Source: Marinifilum sp. D714
GTDB taxonomy: Bacteria; Bacteroidota; Bacteroidia; Bacteroidales; Marinifilaceae
Reading direction: 5' to 3'
Assembly: GCF_030851345.1 (NCBI RefSeq)
Contig: NZ_JALPNU010000024.1
Span: forward strand, 1-60,672
DNA length: 60,672 bases
Under the pieces are notes generated by a model. The model saw nothing but the letters and a program-made list of their open reading frames with translations. It searched no databases and was not told the DNA's origin. The translations under genes were made by a program, and so were the position numbers. Shown here piece by piece: positions 44,957-53,834 of the stretch; positions within the stretch are counted from its first letter, which is position 1; each line of letters starts with the position of its first letter.

Positions 44957-46553
44957 AAGGGTGTTTAGTTACAGTAGGAATTTTTTCAAAATTTTCAAGA
45001 CTTGGAGGGCTTGCCACAGTCCATTCCAGAGTTTTGCCTTGCCAAGGGTCTGCTTCGGCAGGAGCTCCATATTTAGCAGATCGTACAAGGTTGGTAATAA
45101 TAATGATTAAACCTGATATCATTAGTAATGCACCAAGTGATGATACGATGTTTGGACCATGGAATTCATCAACGTAGTCGTAATATCTGCGAGGCATACC
45201 TGTCATGCCCAAATAGAACATTGGAAGGTAAAGGGTATTGAATCCAGTAAAGAATATTGCCAAACCAATATTTGCCCATGATTTGTCGTACATTTTGCCG
45301 AACATTTTAGGATACCAGTAATGAATGGCTCCAAAGAAGGCATATCCTGTTCCACCGAATACAATAAAATGGAAGTGAGCTACAACAAAAGCGGTATCAT
45401 GTAGGTGGACATTGGTAGATAATGCGCCCAATACCATTCCCGATAATCCACCAACCATAAAAACAAACAAAAAGCAAAGCGCCCATAAAAATGGAGTTTG
45501 AATATCGATGGATGCTTTGTGAAGGGTTGCCACCCAGTTAAAGATTTTAATGGCACTTGGTATGGCTACAAAGAATGTTAATATGGAGAAAGTATACAAG
45601 GCCGTTCCACTCATTCCCGAGGTAAACATGTGATGTCCCCACACAAAGTAACCAACAAACGCAATTGCCAGGGTAGATACCACAATTGCCTTGTAACCAA
45701 ATATGGTTTTGCGGGCAAACGTTGGAATGATTTCAGAAATTACTCCCATGGCAGGAAGAATCATGATGTATACTGCAGGATGAGAATAGATCCAGAAAAG
45801 ATGTTGGTACAGGATTGGATCGCCACCCAATGCTGGATCGAAAAAACCAATCTGCATGGTTCTTTCCAAAACAATCATTAAAAGGGTAACACCTACAATT
45901 GGAGTTGCTAATACTTGAATCCAGGATGTTCCGTAAAGTGCCCAAGGAAACAACGGCATTTTCATCCATGTCATTCCAGGAGCACGCATTCTGTGTACGG
46001 TTACAATAAAGTTAATACCTGTAGCGATGGAAGAAAAACCTAAAACAAAAGCACCCGTTACAGCAGGCAGCATATTGGTTCCTGTTCTGAAACTATATGG
46101 AGCGTAGAATGTCCAACCTGTATCTGGAGCTCCATCACCTAAAAACTGAGCTGATAATGCAATGAAAGCTCCAATGATATAAATCCACCAGGAAAGAAGA
46201 TTCAATTTTGGAAAAGCTACATCTTTTGCTCCAATCATGATAGGCAGGAAGAAGTTCCCGAAAACAGCAGGCAAGCCAGGTACCACAATCAGGAATATCA
46301 TTGTAATACCATGAAGCGTAAAGAAACTGTTATAGGTTTGAGCATCCATAATGGTTTTGCCCGGAGCGATAAGCTCAATTTTCATGGCAAGTCCAAGCAG
46401 GGCGGCTACACTAAACAATACTAACATGCTGTACAAATAGAGCAGACCAATGCGTTTATGGTCTGTCGAGAAAATCCAGGCAAACAGTCCTTTGAATCGT
46501 CCTTTGTATTCAAGGTAACTCACCTCGGTGTGCTGATTTACGGTTTCTGACAT
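44943..46553 (-). CDS. ctaD: cytochrome c oxidase subunit I, A2 type
   Basis: The product has 536 residues with the haem-copper core: HGITMIFLIV, WIYSHPAVYIMILP, HHMFTSG and DTAFVVAHFHFIVFGG carrying the haem and CuB ligands. The YSHPAV motif replaces the usual Glu-bearing HPEV, which defines A2-type oxidases. It reduces O2 and pumps protons. It follows sco by a 74-base gap that includes a small ATTACAC/GTGTAAT inverted repeat (46586-46621). Confidence 0.96.
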   Translation of the reverse strand: MSETVNQHTEVSYLEYKGRFKGLFAWIFSTDHKRIGLLYLYSMLVLFSVAALLGLAMKIELIAPGKTIMDAQTYNSFFTLHGITMIFLIVVPGLPAVFGNFFLPIMIGAKDVAFPKLNLLSWWIYIIGAFIALSAQFLGDGAPDTGWTFYAPYSFRTGTNMLPAVTGAFVLGFSSIATGINFIVTVHRMRAPGMTWMKMPLFPWALYGTSWIQVLATPIVGVTLLMIVLERTMQIGFFDPALGGDPILYQHLFWIYSHPAVYIMILPAMGVISEIIPTFARKTIFGYKAIVVSTLAIAFVGYFVWGHHMFTSGMSGTALYTFSILTFFVAIPSAIKIFNWVATLHKASIDIQTPFLWALCFLFVFMVGGLSGMVLGALSTNVHLHDTAFVVAHFHFIVFGGTGYAFFGAIHYWYPKMFGKMYDKSWANIGLAIFFTGFNTLYLPMFYLGMTGMPRRYYDYVDEFHGPNIVSSLGALLMISGLIIIITNLVRSAKYGAPAEADPWQGKTLEWTVASPPSLENFEKIPTVTKHPYGYE

Positions 46554-46627
46554 ATGTGTAGGTATTAATTTATTTTTAGCTACAGATTACACGACATTTA
46601 CTGTTTTTGAAGTAGTGTAATTCGTGG

Positions 46628-47410
46628 TTAACTTCTTTTTCTTCGTGGTTTTCTGATCACTAGTAATAGAAATATGATGATTCCCATTGCTAGTATGATC
46701 GTACCTGTAATTTTTGTGATATTTAAAACATAGGCCTGTCCTACAGGATCATATGAATAACAGTATTGTAATATTTTATTGATGGTAGGCCCTGCTTGTC
46801 CTTTAGAAGCCTCAAGCATGGCCAGTTTAAATTCGAATGGAAGAAAATAGGTTCCATTTAAATATCGGGTAATCTTGCCTTCCGGACTCAATACAATTAC
46901 GGTAGCAGCATGTGTATAATCATTACCGGTTTTCTTGTAACGAAATCCCATACTTTGTGTTGCTTTGGCTATGTTAAGACTGTCAGCGGTAAAGAAGCTC
47001 CAACCTTCTTCGGTGTTTTTTCCTTTTACCAAAGACTTATAGTTGTTTTTCTTTTTAATGGCCAAGTCTATGGTTTCAGTAGGATCAAAACTGATCGTGA
47101 TTACTTGATAATCTTCCGAAAGTTCTAAATCACTTTTTTCAATGACTTCTGCCAATCCATCCATTAAAGGACTACAAATTCCAGGACATCGGTAGTATAC
47201 AAATATTAATGCAGTAGGTTTATTGATTTGCTTTTTTAAATTAACCAATTGACCTGCTTCATTTGTTATCATTATGTCCTCAGGGATATATTCTTCAAGG
47301 TGTTCTATTACACCTACCTCAAAGTCATAATATAACTCTTTAGTATTTTGACCAACCGAAATAAAAGATTGAAGAAGAAAGGCAAGGCAAATAGCAAGTT
47401 TTAACTTCAT
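46628..47410 (-). CDS. SCO1/SenC-family copper chaperone
   Basis: The 260-residue protein has a signal peptide (about 1-20), a thioredoxin-fold domain with the copper-binding CPGIC motif and the conserved His in HAATVIVL, and a C-terminal membrane helix (about 232-252). SCO proteins load CuA in subunit II. As the first gene of the caa3 operon it most likely serves ctaC. Confidence 0.92.
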   Translation of the reverse strand: MKLKLAICLAFLLQSFISVGQNTKELYYDFEVGVIEHLEEYIPEDIMITNEAGQLVNLKKQINKPTALIFVYYRCPGICSPLMDGLAEVIEKSDLELSEDYQVITISFDPTETIDLAIKKKNNYKSLVKGKNTEEGWSFFTADSLNIAKATQSMGFRYKKTGNDYTHAATVIVLSPEGKITRYLNGTYFLPFEFKLAMLEASKGQAGPTINKILQYCYSYDPVGQAYVLNITKITGTIILAMGIIIFLLLVIRKPRRKRS

Positions 47411-47635
47411 AGTTATTCCTCCAAATTTTAGGGTTAAGGAGAGAAAATAGGCAATAATCCAATAAAATTATTCTCGTCCGGTTAAGTGGTTCTATATAAA
47501 TATATAAAATAATTTTGTAGTTTTTTATGCTTAACTTTCTTTTTTTACGACACTTAGCTATTTAGATGGTGGATTTATTTTGATAATATCACTTGTGTTG
47601 ATTATTTTTATTAGGTCTAAACAAGAATCTGTAGC
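47411..47635. other. divergent intergenic region between sco and a cytochrome gene
   Basis: Two promoters should lie here. A TAATTTTG element (47510-47517) fits the plus-strand cytochrome gene, with a leader of about 115 bases. I see no exact match facing sco. Confidence 0.4.
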
Positions 47636-48073
47636 ATGAAATTAATAAACCTAATATTTGTCTTTTCCTTATTCTTTCTAATTACGGCTTGTGGAGGATC
47701 TGGTAAAAAAAAGACAGTAAGCACTGATCAAAAGATAAGTTTGCCAGAAACTGACTTAGAGAAAGGTGCGGTTTTATATCGAGCGAAGTGTATGAATTGT
47801 CATATGAAGTCGGGAAAAGGAATAGAAAAGTTTTATCCGCCTTTGGCAGGCTCGAATTATTTAAGCGAGAATTTAGAAGAGGCCATCTATATGGTGAAGT
47901 TTGGAAGTAATAAACCCATAAAAGTAAATGGAGTGAAATACAATAGCCTAATGCCTGCCTCTGGATTAACTGATGAGGAATTGGTTTTGGTATTCAATTA
48001 CATACTAAATTCTTGGGGAAATAGTTATGGAAGTGTTACTCTTGATCAGGTTAAGGCAGTAAAAAGAAAATAA
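47636..48073 (+). CDS. lipoprotein mono-haem cytochrome c
   Basis: The 145-residue protein has lipobox LITAC (about residue 19), a Lys-rich linker and one class I haem site CMNCHM followed by SGKGIEKFYPPLAGS, with a late Met in YNSLMPASG. It is anchored in the envelope. It lies divergently from the caa3 operon and may be an electron shuttle for it, but this is only positional inference. Confidence 0.88.
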   Translation: MKLINLIFVFSLFFLITACGGSGKKKTVSTDQKISLPETDLEKGAVLYRAKCMNCHMKSGKGIEKFYPPLAGSNYLSENLEEAIYMVKFGSNKPIKVNGVKYNSLMPASGLTDEELVLVFNYILNSWGNSYGSVTLDQVKAVKRK

Positions 48074-48104
48074 AAGAGATCATTCTATTGAATGATCTCT
48101 TTTT
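48072..48104. terminator. bidirectional terminator between the cytochrome and SEC-C genes
   Basis: AAAAGAGATCATTC (48072-48085) and GAATGATCTCTTTT (48090-48103) form a perfect 14-bp stem with a 4-nt loop between convergent genes. Confidence 0.88.
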
Positions 48105-48112
48105 AGAATATT

Positions 48113-48376
48113 TTAATTTACACTGGTTCTTACTCTAAAATGTTCTTTTCTTAGTTTTTTTACCGATAAGATTTTAATTTCTTCTTCGCCTGTTTTCTCA
48201 TCTATTTTTCGAACTGCAATCTTGCTTCTTTTTTGATGATCTGGATAATGACAGGACTTGTATTTTTTGCCACTATCGCAGTAACATTTTTCATTACGCT
48301 CCATTTTTACGTAATAAAATTCTTCCTCATTAGTCGAATTGAAGAAGTTTAAAATGTTGTCGAGTAAATTCTTCAT
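48113..48376 (-). CDS. SEC-C motif protein
   Basis: The 87-residue basic protein carries one SEC-C zinc-binding motif, NEKCYCDSGKKYKSCH, at about residues 28-43. The motif also occurs at the end of SecA and in many small proteins. No specific role can be given. The lack of a longer frame upstream suggests it is complete. Confidence 0.8.
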   Translation of the reverse strand: MKNLLDNILNFFNSTNEEEFYYVKMERNEKCYCDSGKKYKSCHYPDHQKRSKIAVRKIDEKTGEEEIKILSVKKLRKEHFRVRTSVN

Positions 48377-48456
48377 TGTACAAGAGTTTTAGGATTACAT
48401 TTTGGGTTCCTTTAAGTTAATGTTTATCCTAATTGGAAGCAAATGAAATTATAATT

Positions 48457-49233
48457 TTAACCGTGTACACCCAATATTTGTCCACCATCAACACTAATGG
48501 TTTGGCCCGAGATGTATCCCGAAGCTGGAGAAAGAAGCCATGCTGCCAATTGTCCTAAATCATCAGGATTTCCCATTCTTTTCATTCGTATTCCTGATGC
48601 AATTTTGTCTTTGGCTTCCTGCATTGTGATATTTTCTTGTTCAGCTTTTTTGTCCAATAAACGATTGATAGCCAGAGTTTCATGATAACCAGGTCCAACA
48701 ATATTTAAGGTAACACCCGAATCAGCAATTTCCTGTGATAATGTTTTTACAAATCCCACCACGGAAAGTCTTAAGGATGTGCTTAGAACCAAATTGTCGA
48801 TAGGTTGTTTTACCGATGAACTCTCCAGGAACACCATTCTTCCATAAGATTCCTTTAGCATCAAAGGAACAAGAGCTTGAGTAAGGGCTACTTTCCAACG
48901 CAGTAATTGATGATAGGCATTGTCCCAATCTTCAATTTTCGTTTCTAAGGTTTTCATAGCCGGCGGACCACCAGCATTCACAAATACACCAGAAATTTTC
49001 CTGTTATTAATTTTATCTAATAAAAGTGATATACTTTCAGGAGCGGTTATATCTGCGCAAAAACTTTCAATGGAGTTGAGATAATCATTCTCTAGTTTAA
49101 TTAGTTTTTTATCGCTACGTGCAATTGCAATTACTTTGGCTCCATCCTGAACCAAATATTTTAATACTGCGGCTCCAAAACCAGAAGTTGCGCCACAGAC
49201 TATAAAAAGTTGATCCTTAATATTTAAATCCAT
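48457..49233 (-). CDS. SDR-family protein lacking the catalytic YxxxK
   Basis: The 258-residue Rossmann protein begins MDLNIKDQLFIVCGATSGFG and ends with the SDR tail SGYISGQTISVDGGQ. The usual Tyr-x-x-x-Lys position reads LSTSLRLS, without Tyr or Lys. This matches an atypical 3-oxoacyl-ACP-reductase-like SDR subgroup that lacks the tetrad. Its reaction is unknown. It follows cdsA on the same strand, with an 88-base gap. Confidence 0.85.
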   Translation of the reverse strand: MDLNIKDQLFIVCGATSGFGAAVLKYLVQDGAKVIAIARSDKKLIKLENDYLNSIESFCADITAPESISLLLDKINNRKISGVFVNAGGPPAMKTLETKIEDWDNAYHQLLRWKVALTQALVPLMLKESYGRMVFLESSSVKQPIDNLVLSTSLRLSVVGFVKTLSQEIADSGVTLNIVGPGYHETLAINRLLDKKAEQENITMQEAKDKIASGIRMKRMGNPDDLGQLAAWLLSPASGYISGQTISVDGGQILGVHG

Positions 49234-49320
49234 ATAGAAATTATTTTTAGATTGAATTTCTACTAAAAATAACTTTTTCTTTTTGGATTTTATTCTTGAG
49301 AGAGGATGATTATGAGTTTT

Positions 49321-50145
49321 TTAACGGAAGAACTCGTTAATAAATTGAAGAAATACAAAAATCATTGGTGAAACAAGTAGTATGGCATCGAATCGATCTA
49401 ATAACCCACCATGACCAGGGATTAAGTTTCCTGAATCTTTGATGTTAACGCTTCTCTTTAGTAGGGATTCTACCAAATCACCCATTGATCCGAATACCAC
49501 AACAATAGCTCCGCTAATAATCCATTGTACAGTAGTTAATTCTTTTGAGTATAATGAAATTAAGTAGGCGATGGCAAGTGTAATTACTGCACCACCAATA
49601 CTTCCTTCCCATGATTTTTTAGGAGAAATTCTCTCGAATAAGCGGTGTTTACCAAAGTTTACTCCAACTAAATAGGCTCCAGTGTCATTCGCCCAAATTA
49701 AAACAAAAATGCCCATTAAAATCTCCCAATGAAATTCATTATCTCCAAAAGGGAAAACCATGAAATTTAAAAGAGAAAAGGGTAATGCTACATACAACAA
49801 TCCCATAAATGTATAGGCTATATTTCCAAAAGGATTTTCCTTCTTACGGTACATCTCAATTATTGGGATAAGTACCAGTAAAGGAACAAACAAGGCAAAT
49901 AATGCGGAGTTGTTAAAATGAGTATAGGCAAAGCATGATGTGAACAAGAGTGCTGCTCCAATTAATCCTGTGGTAATTTGAGGAACGCAATTGTTTTTTT
50001 GAATTAGTTTGTAGAATTCAAAACTAGCTAGAAGTGTAATGCCCATAAATACTGCGAAAAAAGCAAAGGGATGAATAACTATTCCTGCTATTAGTACAAT
50101 TACGAATATCGCTCCAAATAATGTTCTTGTTAAAAAGTTCCCCAC
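49321..50145 (-). CDS. cdsA: phosphatidate cytidylyltransferase
   Basis: The C-terminal half has the CdsA signature SPKKSWEGSIGG and GDLVESLLKRSVNIKDSG...PGHGGLLDRFDA. It makes CDP-diacylglycerol, the substrate for PssA (20131). I chose GTG at 50145 (then GNFLTRTLFG), giving 274 residues, as it begins right before the first helix; ATG at 50181 adds 12 residues of unusual sequence. It lies downstream of ftsH but behind a terminator. Confidence 0.93.
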   Translation of the reverse strand: MGNFLTRTLFGAIFVIVLIAGIVIHPFAFFAVFMGITLLASFEFYKLIQKNNCVPQITTGLIGAALLFTSCFAYTHFNNSALFALFVPLLVLIPIIEMYRKKENPFGNIAYTFMGLLYVALPFSLLNFMVFPFGDNEFHWEILMGIFVLIWANDTGAYLVGVNFGKHRLFERISPKKSWEGSIGGAVITLAIAYLISLYSKELTTVQWIISGAIVVVFGSMGDLVESLLKRSVNIKDSGNLIPGHGGLLDRFDAILLVSPMIFVFLQFINEFFR

Positions 50146-50311
50146 GTGAAAAGAATTAATTGTTCTTTGATGCAAAAGCATCAATTTGTTCAGTTAGTGT
50201 TTCAGCCTTCAAAAGTAGTGTTTTTTCACGACTTATTTGAGTAAGATCTTCTGAGATGATATATTAACGACATCATACAGATGGTTTGTCATCATATTTT
50301 TAAAATATGTC

Positions 50312-50349
50312 AAAAAGAAAAGCTGGATGAACATCTATCATCCAGCTTT
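50312..50349 (-). terminator. terminator of the rsfS-ftsH operon
   Basis: AAAGCTGGATGA (50319-50330) pairs with TCATCCAGCTTT (50338-50349). On the minus strand the stem is followed by a T-rich run (50312-50318 region). Confidence 0.85.
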
Positions 50350-50370
50350 CAAATATTTTATTAATGCAGT

Positions 50371-52395
50371 TTAAACTGCTTTACTTTCATTATCATCTTC
50401 AGCTGTTGGAGGAACAATTTTTTTTTCTTCTACCTCTTTTCCTTTTCCGAAATTTCTTTTCCCAAAAATTTCTTCAAGATCCTCACTAAAGATTACCTCA
50501 CGCTCTAAAAGAAGTTCAGCCAATTTGTTGTGACCTTCTTCATTGTCCCGAAGAACTTGCTTTGCTCTTTCATAGCTACTTTCAATCAATGTTTTTACTT
50601 CTTGATCAATTAATTCAGCTGTTTTCTCACTGTAAGGTTTCGAGAAAGAGTAATCAGACTGACCTGATGAATCGTAGTAACTTACATTACCAACCTTATC
50701 GCTCATACCAAAGATCGATACCATTGCAATTGCTTGCTTGGTTACTTTCTCCAAATCGTTTTGAGCACCAGTTGAAACTTTACCAAAAGTAATTTCTTCG
50801 GCAGCTCTACCGCCAAGAGTAGAACACATTTCATCAAGCATTTGCTCTTTGGTAGTAATACTTCTTTCCTCAGGAAGATACCAGGCAGCACCAAGAGCTT
50901 TACCACGAGGGACAATGGTAACTTTTACCAAAGGATGTGCATGTTCCAGCAACCAAGAAATTGTTGCGTGACCAGCTTCGTGATAAGCAATTGTCTTTTT
51001 CTCTTCTACAGAAATTATCTTGTTTTTCTTTTCAAGACCACCAATAATACGATCGATCGCATCAAGGAAATCTTGTTTTTCAATAAGATCTTTTTTCTTT
51101 CTAGCTGCAATCAAAGCTGCTTCATTACATACATTGGCAATATCTGCACCAGAGAAACCTGGCGTTTGCTTTGCAAGAAATTCCTGATCAATTTTTGGAT
51201 CAAGTTTTAATGGTTTTAAGTGTACATTAAAGATTTCTCTTCTCTCATTTAAATCAGGTAATTCAACATGAATCTGACGATCGAAACGACCTGCACGCAT
51301 TAAGGCGCGGTCAAGAATATCAGCACGGTTTGTTGCTGCCAAAATGATAACACCTGAATTGGTATCGAAACCATCCATTTCTGTTAATAACTGGTTCAGA
51401 GTATTCTCACGCTCATCATTAGACCCCATATTTGGGTTTTTACCACGAGCACGACCAATTGCATCAATCTCATCGATAAATACAATACAAGGCGCTTTCT
51501 CTTTGGCTTGCTTGAACAAATCGCGAACACGGCTTGCACCAACACCAACAAACATTTCAACAAAATCAGAACCCGACATACTGAAGAAAGGCACGTTTGC
51601 TTCACCAGCAACAGCTTTTGCCAATAAGGTTTTACCAGTTCCAGGAGGTCCTACTAATAATGCACCTTTAGGAATTTTACCACCTAATTTGGTATATCGT
51701 TGTGGATGCTTCAAGAATTCCACAATTTCTTCTACTTCTTGTTTGGCTTCGGCAAGACCTGCAACATCATTAAAGTTTACATTGATATTTGATTCCTTAT
51801 CGAAAACTTTAGCTTTGGATTTACCAACGTTAAAGATGTTACCACCTCCTCCACCGCCACCGGCACCACGGCTCATTCTACGGAAAACATAGAACCAGAT
51901 TCCGATAATCAGAGCAAACGGAAGTATCCAACCTATAAAATCACCAAAGTAATTTTCGTGAGTGGTATATTCAGGTTCAACCCTGTCGTATTCAGAAATT
52001 CTTTCCTGAGCTTTATTCAATTGCTCAGCAAACTGCTCAATAGAACCAATCGGGAATGTGTAATGTGGACCTGATTTGGATGGTGAATCAAAACTAGATT
52101 CGAAAAGATCAGGATACTTGTCTAAACTTTCTTCTCTTAGGTAAACGTTAACTTCTAAAAGATTTCTGATCACAACAATTCTGTCAACATCCTGGTTGCG
52201 AATCATTTCATTTTTCACCTTTTGCCAGCTGGTTTCTTTTGGATTTTGTCCCAAATCCAGCAAGTTAAGGGCAATAAAGGCTACTGCGATTAAACCATAA
52301 ATCCAATAAGCATTGAATTTAGGAGGCTTAATCATATTGTTTCCATTTTTCCCTTTTGAAAAAGGAGGTTTATTTTGATTATTATTCTCTGTCAT
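50371..52395 (-). CDS. ftsH: ATP-dependent zinc metalloprotease FtsH
   Basis: The product has 674 residues. Two membrane helices (about 27-45 and 155-175) flank an extracytoplasmic domain; the AAA+ module has Walker A GPPGTGKT and Walker B IVFIDEIDA; the protease has the zinc motif HEAGH. A Gly-rich stretch follows the second helix. FtsH degrades membrane and regulatory proteins. It is 16 bases after rsfS and ends at its own terminator. Confidence 0.97.
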   Translation of the reverse strand: MTENNNQNKPPFSKGKNGNNMIKPPKFNAYWIYGLIAVAFIALNLLDLGQNPKETSWQKVKNEMIRNQDVDRIVVIRNLLEVNVYLREESLDKYPDLFESSFDSPSKSGPHYTFPIGSIEQFAEQLNKAQERISEYDRVEPEYTTHENYFGDFIGWILPFALIIGIWFYVFRRMSRGAGGGGGGGNIFNVGKSKAKVFDKESNINVNFNDVAGLAEAKQEVEEIVEFLKHPQRYTKLGGKIPKGALLVGPPGTGKTLLAKAVAGEANVPFFSMSGSDFVEMFVGVGASRVRDLFKQAKEKAPCIVFIDEIDAIGRARGKNPNMGSNDERENTLNQLLTEMDGFDTNSGVIILAATNRADILDRALMRAGRFDRQIHVELPDLNERREIFNVHLKPLKLDPKIDQEFLAKQTPGFSGADIANVCNEAALIAARKKKDLIEKQDFLDAIDRIIGGLEKKNKIISVEEKKTIAYHEAGHATISWLLEHAHPLVKVTIVPRGKALGAAWYLPEERSITTKEQMLDEMCSTLGGRAAEEITFGKVSTGAQNDLEKVTKQAIAMVSIFGMSDKVGNVSYYDSSGQSDYSFSKPYSEKTAELIDQEVKTLIESSYERAKQVLRDNEEGHNKLAELLLEREVIFSEDLEEIFGKRNFGKGKEVEEKKIVPPTAEDDNESKAV

Positions 52396-52411
52396 TCTTT
52401 TTAGTTAAAGG

Positions 52412-52795
52412 TTATTGATTAGGCTGAGAATCCTCCATTCGGGTTATTGGAGCATCTGCCCATAAACTTTCTAATTGGTAAAAATCTCTATATTCTTTTT
52501 GGAAAATATGAACTACAACATCCGCGTAATCTAAAAGGATCCATTGTGCATTTTGTAATCCTTCTTTTTTCCATACTTTTTCGTTAATTTTTTCTCTTAC
52601 GTAATCTTCAACGGAATCAGCTAAACCTGTAACATGCGTAGTAGATGTTCCATTACAGACTATAAAATATTTACATACCGAGCTGTCGATATTTCTTAAA
52701 TCTATTTTTACAATATCTTCTGCCTTCTTCTCTTGCAATCCTTCAATAATTGCCTCAACCAGCTCCTCTGAGTTATACTCCTGCTTTTTTGTCAT
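52412..52795 (-). CDS. rsfS: ribosome silencing factor RsfS
   Basis: The 127-residue protein has the family core DIVKIDLRNIDSSVCKYFIVCNGTSTTHV and LDYADVVVHIFQKEYRDFYQLESLW. RsfS binds L14 and blocks subunit joining under starvation. It heads the rsfS-ftsH pair and has a promoter-like element at 52819-52812. Confidence 0.95.
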   Translation of the reverse strand: MTKKQEYNSEELVEAIIEGLQEKKAEDIVKIDLRNIDSSVCKYFIVCNGTSTTHVTGLADSVEDYVREKINEKVWKKEGLQNAQWILLDYADVVVHIFQKEYRDFYQLESLWADAPITRMEDSQPNQ

Positions 52796-52811
52796 ATTTT
52801 AATTTTACTTA

Positions 52812-52819
52812 CAAAGATA
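52812..52819 (-). promoter_or_regulatory. -7 element upstream of rsfS-ftsH
   Basis: On the minus strand the sequence is TATCTTTG, matching TAnnTTTG. A TTG lies about 15 bases further up, shorter than the ideal 19. The leader would be about 13 bases. Confidence 0.45.
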
Positions 52820-52935
52820 ATTTTTTTTTATTCTCAATAACTTCCTTTTGCATATTGCTTGTCGAAAGTGATATAATTTACTAATCTACCGATTTTATAA
52901 CCTTTCAAGGGTTATAATTGTTTAATCTTTCTTCT

Positions 52936-52943
52936 TATTTTTG
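52936..52943 (+). promoter_or_regulatory. -7 element upstream of birA
   Basis: TATTTTTG fits TAnnTTTG, with a TTG about 15 bases upstream rather than 19. The leader would be about 62 bases. Confidence 0.35.
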
Positions 52944-53008
52944 TCGATCAGGAATGTATTATTTTTAAAGATAGTAATTCCACAAATCATAAACCAACAA
53001 GCAATTAC

Positions 53009-53758
53009 ATGCAGCAAAAATTATTTACTCCCCAATTGATTGTACGTAAAAACGAAATAAATTCCACAAATAATTTTGCCTTGGAATTGATAAAATCCGC
53101 AAATCCTGCATGCGGAACTGTCGTTTTGACATTAAATCAGACAAAAGGCCGTGGACAGCAAACAAATTCTTGGGAAAGTGAAAGTGGCAAAAACCTTACC
53201 ATTAGTATAATTCTGAGGCCAGAATTTTTGCCAATCTCTCAGCAATTTAATATTTCGAAGGTAATTTCTCTTGGTGTATATGATTATTTGAAAGAATATT
53301 TGGAGGATGTATTTATTAAATGGCCAAATGATATTTATGTGGGAAATAAAAAAATTGCAGGAATCTTAATAGAACACTCCATATTGGGATCTGTACTGAG
53401 TACATCGATATGCGGCATTGGTTTAAATATTAACCAAAGCAAGTTTGTATCAGATGCTCCAAATCCAATTTCTCTTTCAAATTGTACAAATCAGGAGTAT
53501 AATTTAGAGGCAGAGCTTTCAAAATTGTTGGATAAAATTGAGAATAGATATTTTCAACTTAAGGATGGTGATAAAAACCAATTGGAAGAAGATTATTTAG
53601 ACACACTTTACTGGATGAATGAAACTCATACTTATGAGGATGAAAATGGTGTGTTTAAGGGAGAAATTGTTGGAATTACAGAATGGGGACAATTGAGAAT
53701 AATTGCAGAAGGCGAGGAGAGAATTTACAATTTTAAAGAGGTGAGTTTTATTAAATAA
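53009..53758 (+). CDS. birA: biotin--[acetyl-CoA-carboxylase] ligase
   Basis: The 249-residue protein carries the biotin ligase core: the biotinyl-AMP loop GRGQQTNSW, KWPNDIYVGNKKIAGILIE and a C-terminal SH3-like domain. It has no N-terminal DNA-binding domain, so it is a ligase only and not a repressor. It attaches biotin to carboxylase subunits. It is transcribed alone and ends at a terminator shared with the TonB receptor gene. Confidence 0.94.
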   Translation: MQQKLFTPQLIVRKNEINSTNNFALELIKSANPACGTVVLTLNQTKGRGQQTNSWESESGKNLTISIILRPEFLPISQQFNISKVISLGVYDYLKEYLEDVFIKWPNDIYVGNKKIAGILIEHSILGSVLSTSICGIGLNINQSKFVSDAPNPISLSNCTNQEYNLEAELSKLLDKIENRYFQLKDGDKNQLEEDYLDTLYWMNETHTYEDENGVFKGEIVGITEWGQLRIIAEGEERIYNFKEVSFIK

Positions 53759-53781
53759 GTATAGCTTTAATACCAAATAAA

Positions 53782-53820
53782 AAACCTGATAGATATTTCT
53801 TGTCTATCAGGTTTCTTTAT
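53782..53820. terminator. bidirectional terminator between birA and the TonB receptor gene
   Basis: AAACCTGATAGA (53782-53793) and TCTATCAGGTTT (53803-53814) form a perfect 12-bp stem between convergent genes. Confidence 0.85.
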
Positions 53821-53834
53821 TATATCGGATTCTT

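Noticed and set aside
46586-46621. Small inverted repeat in the sco-ctaD gap as a terminator
   Set aside because: ATTACAC/GTGTAAT is short, with a long loop and no T-run, so termination is unlikely.
51344-51892. 182-codon plus-strand frame opposite ftsH
   Set aside because: It lies fully inside the well-supported FtsH AAA+ region in antisense, with no motif of its own.
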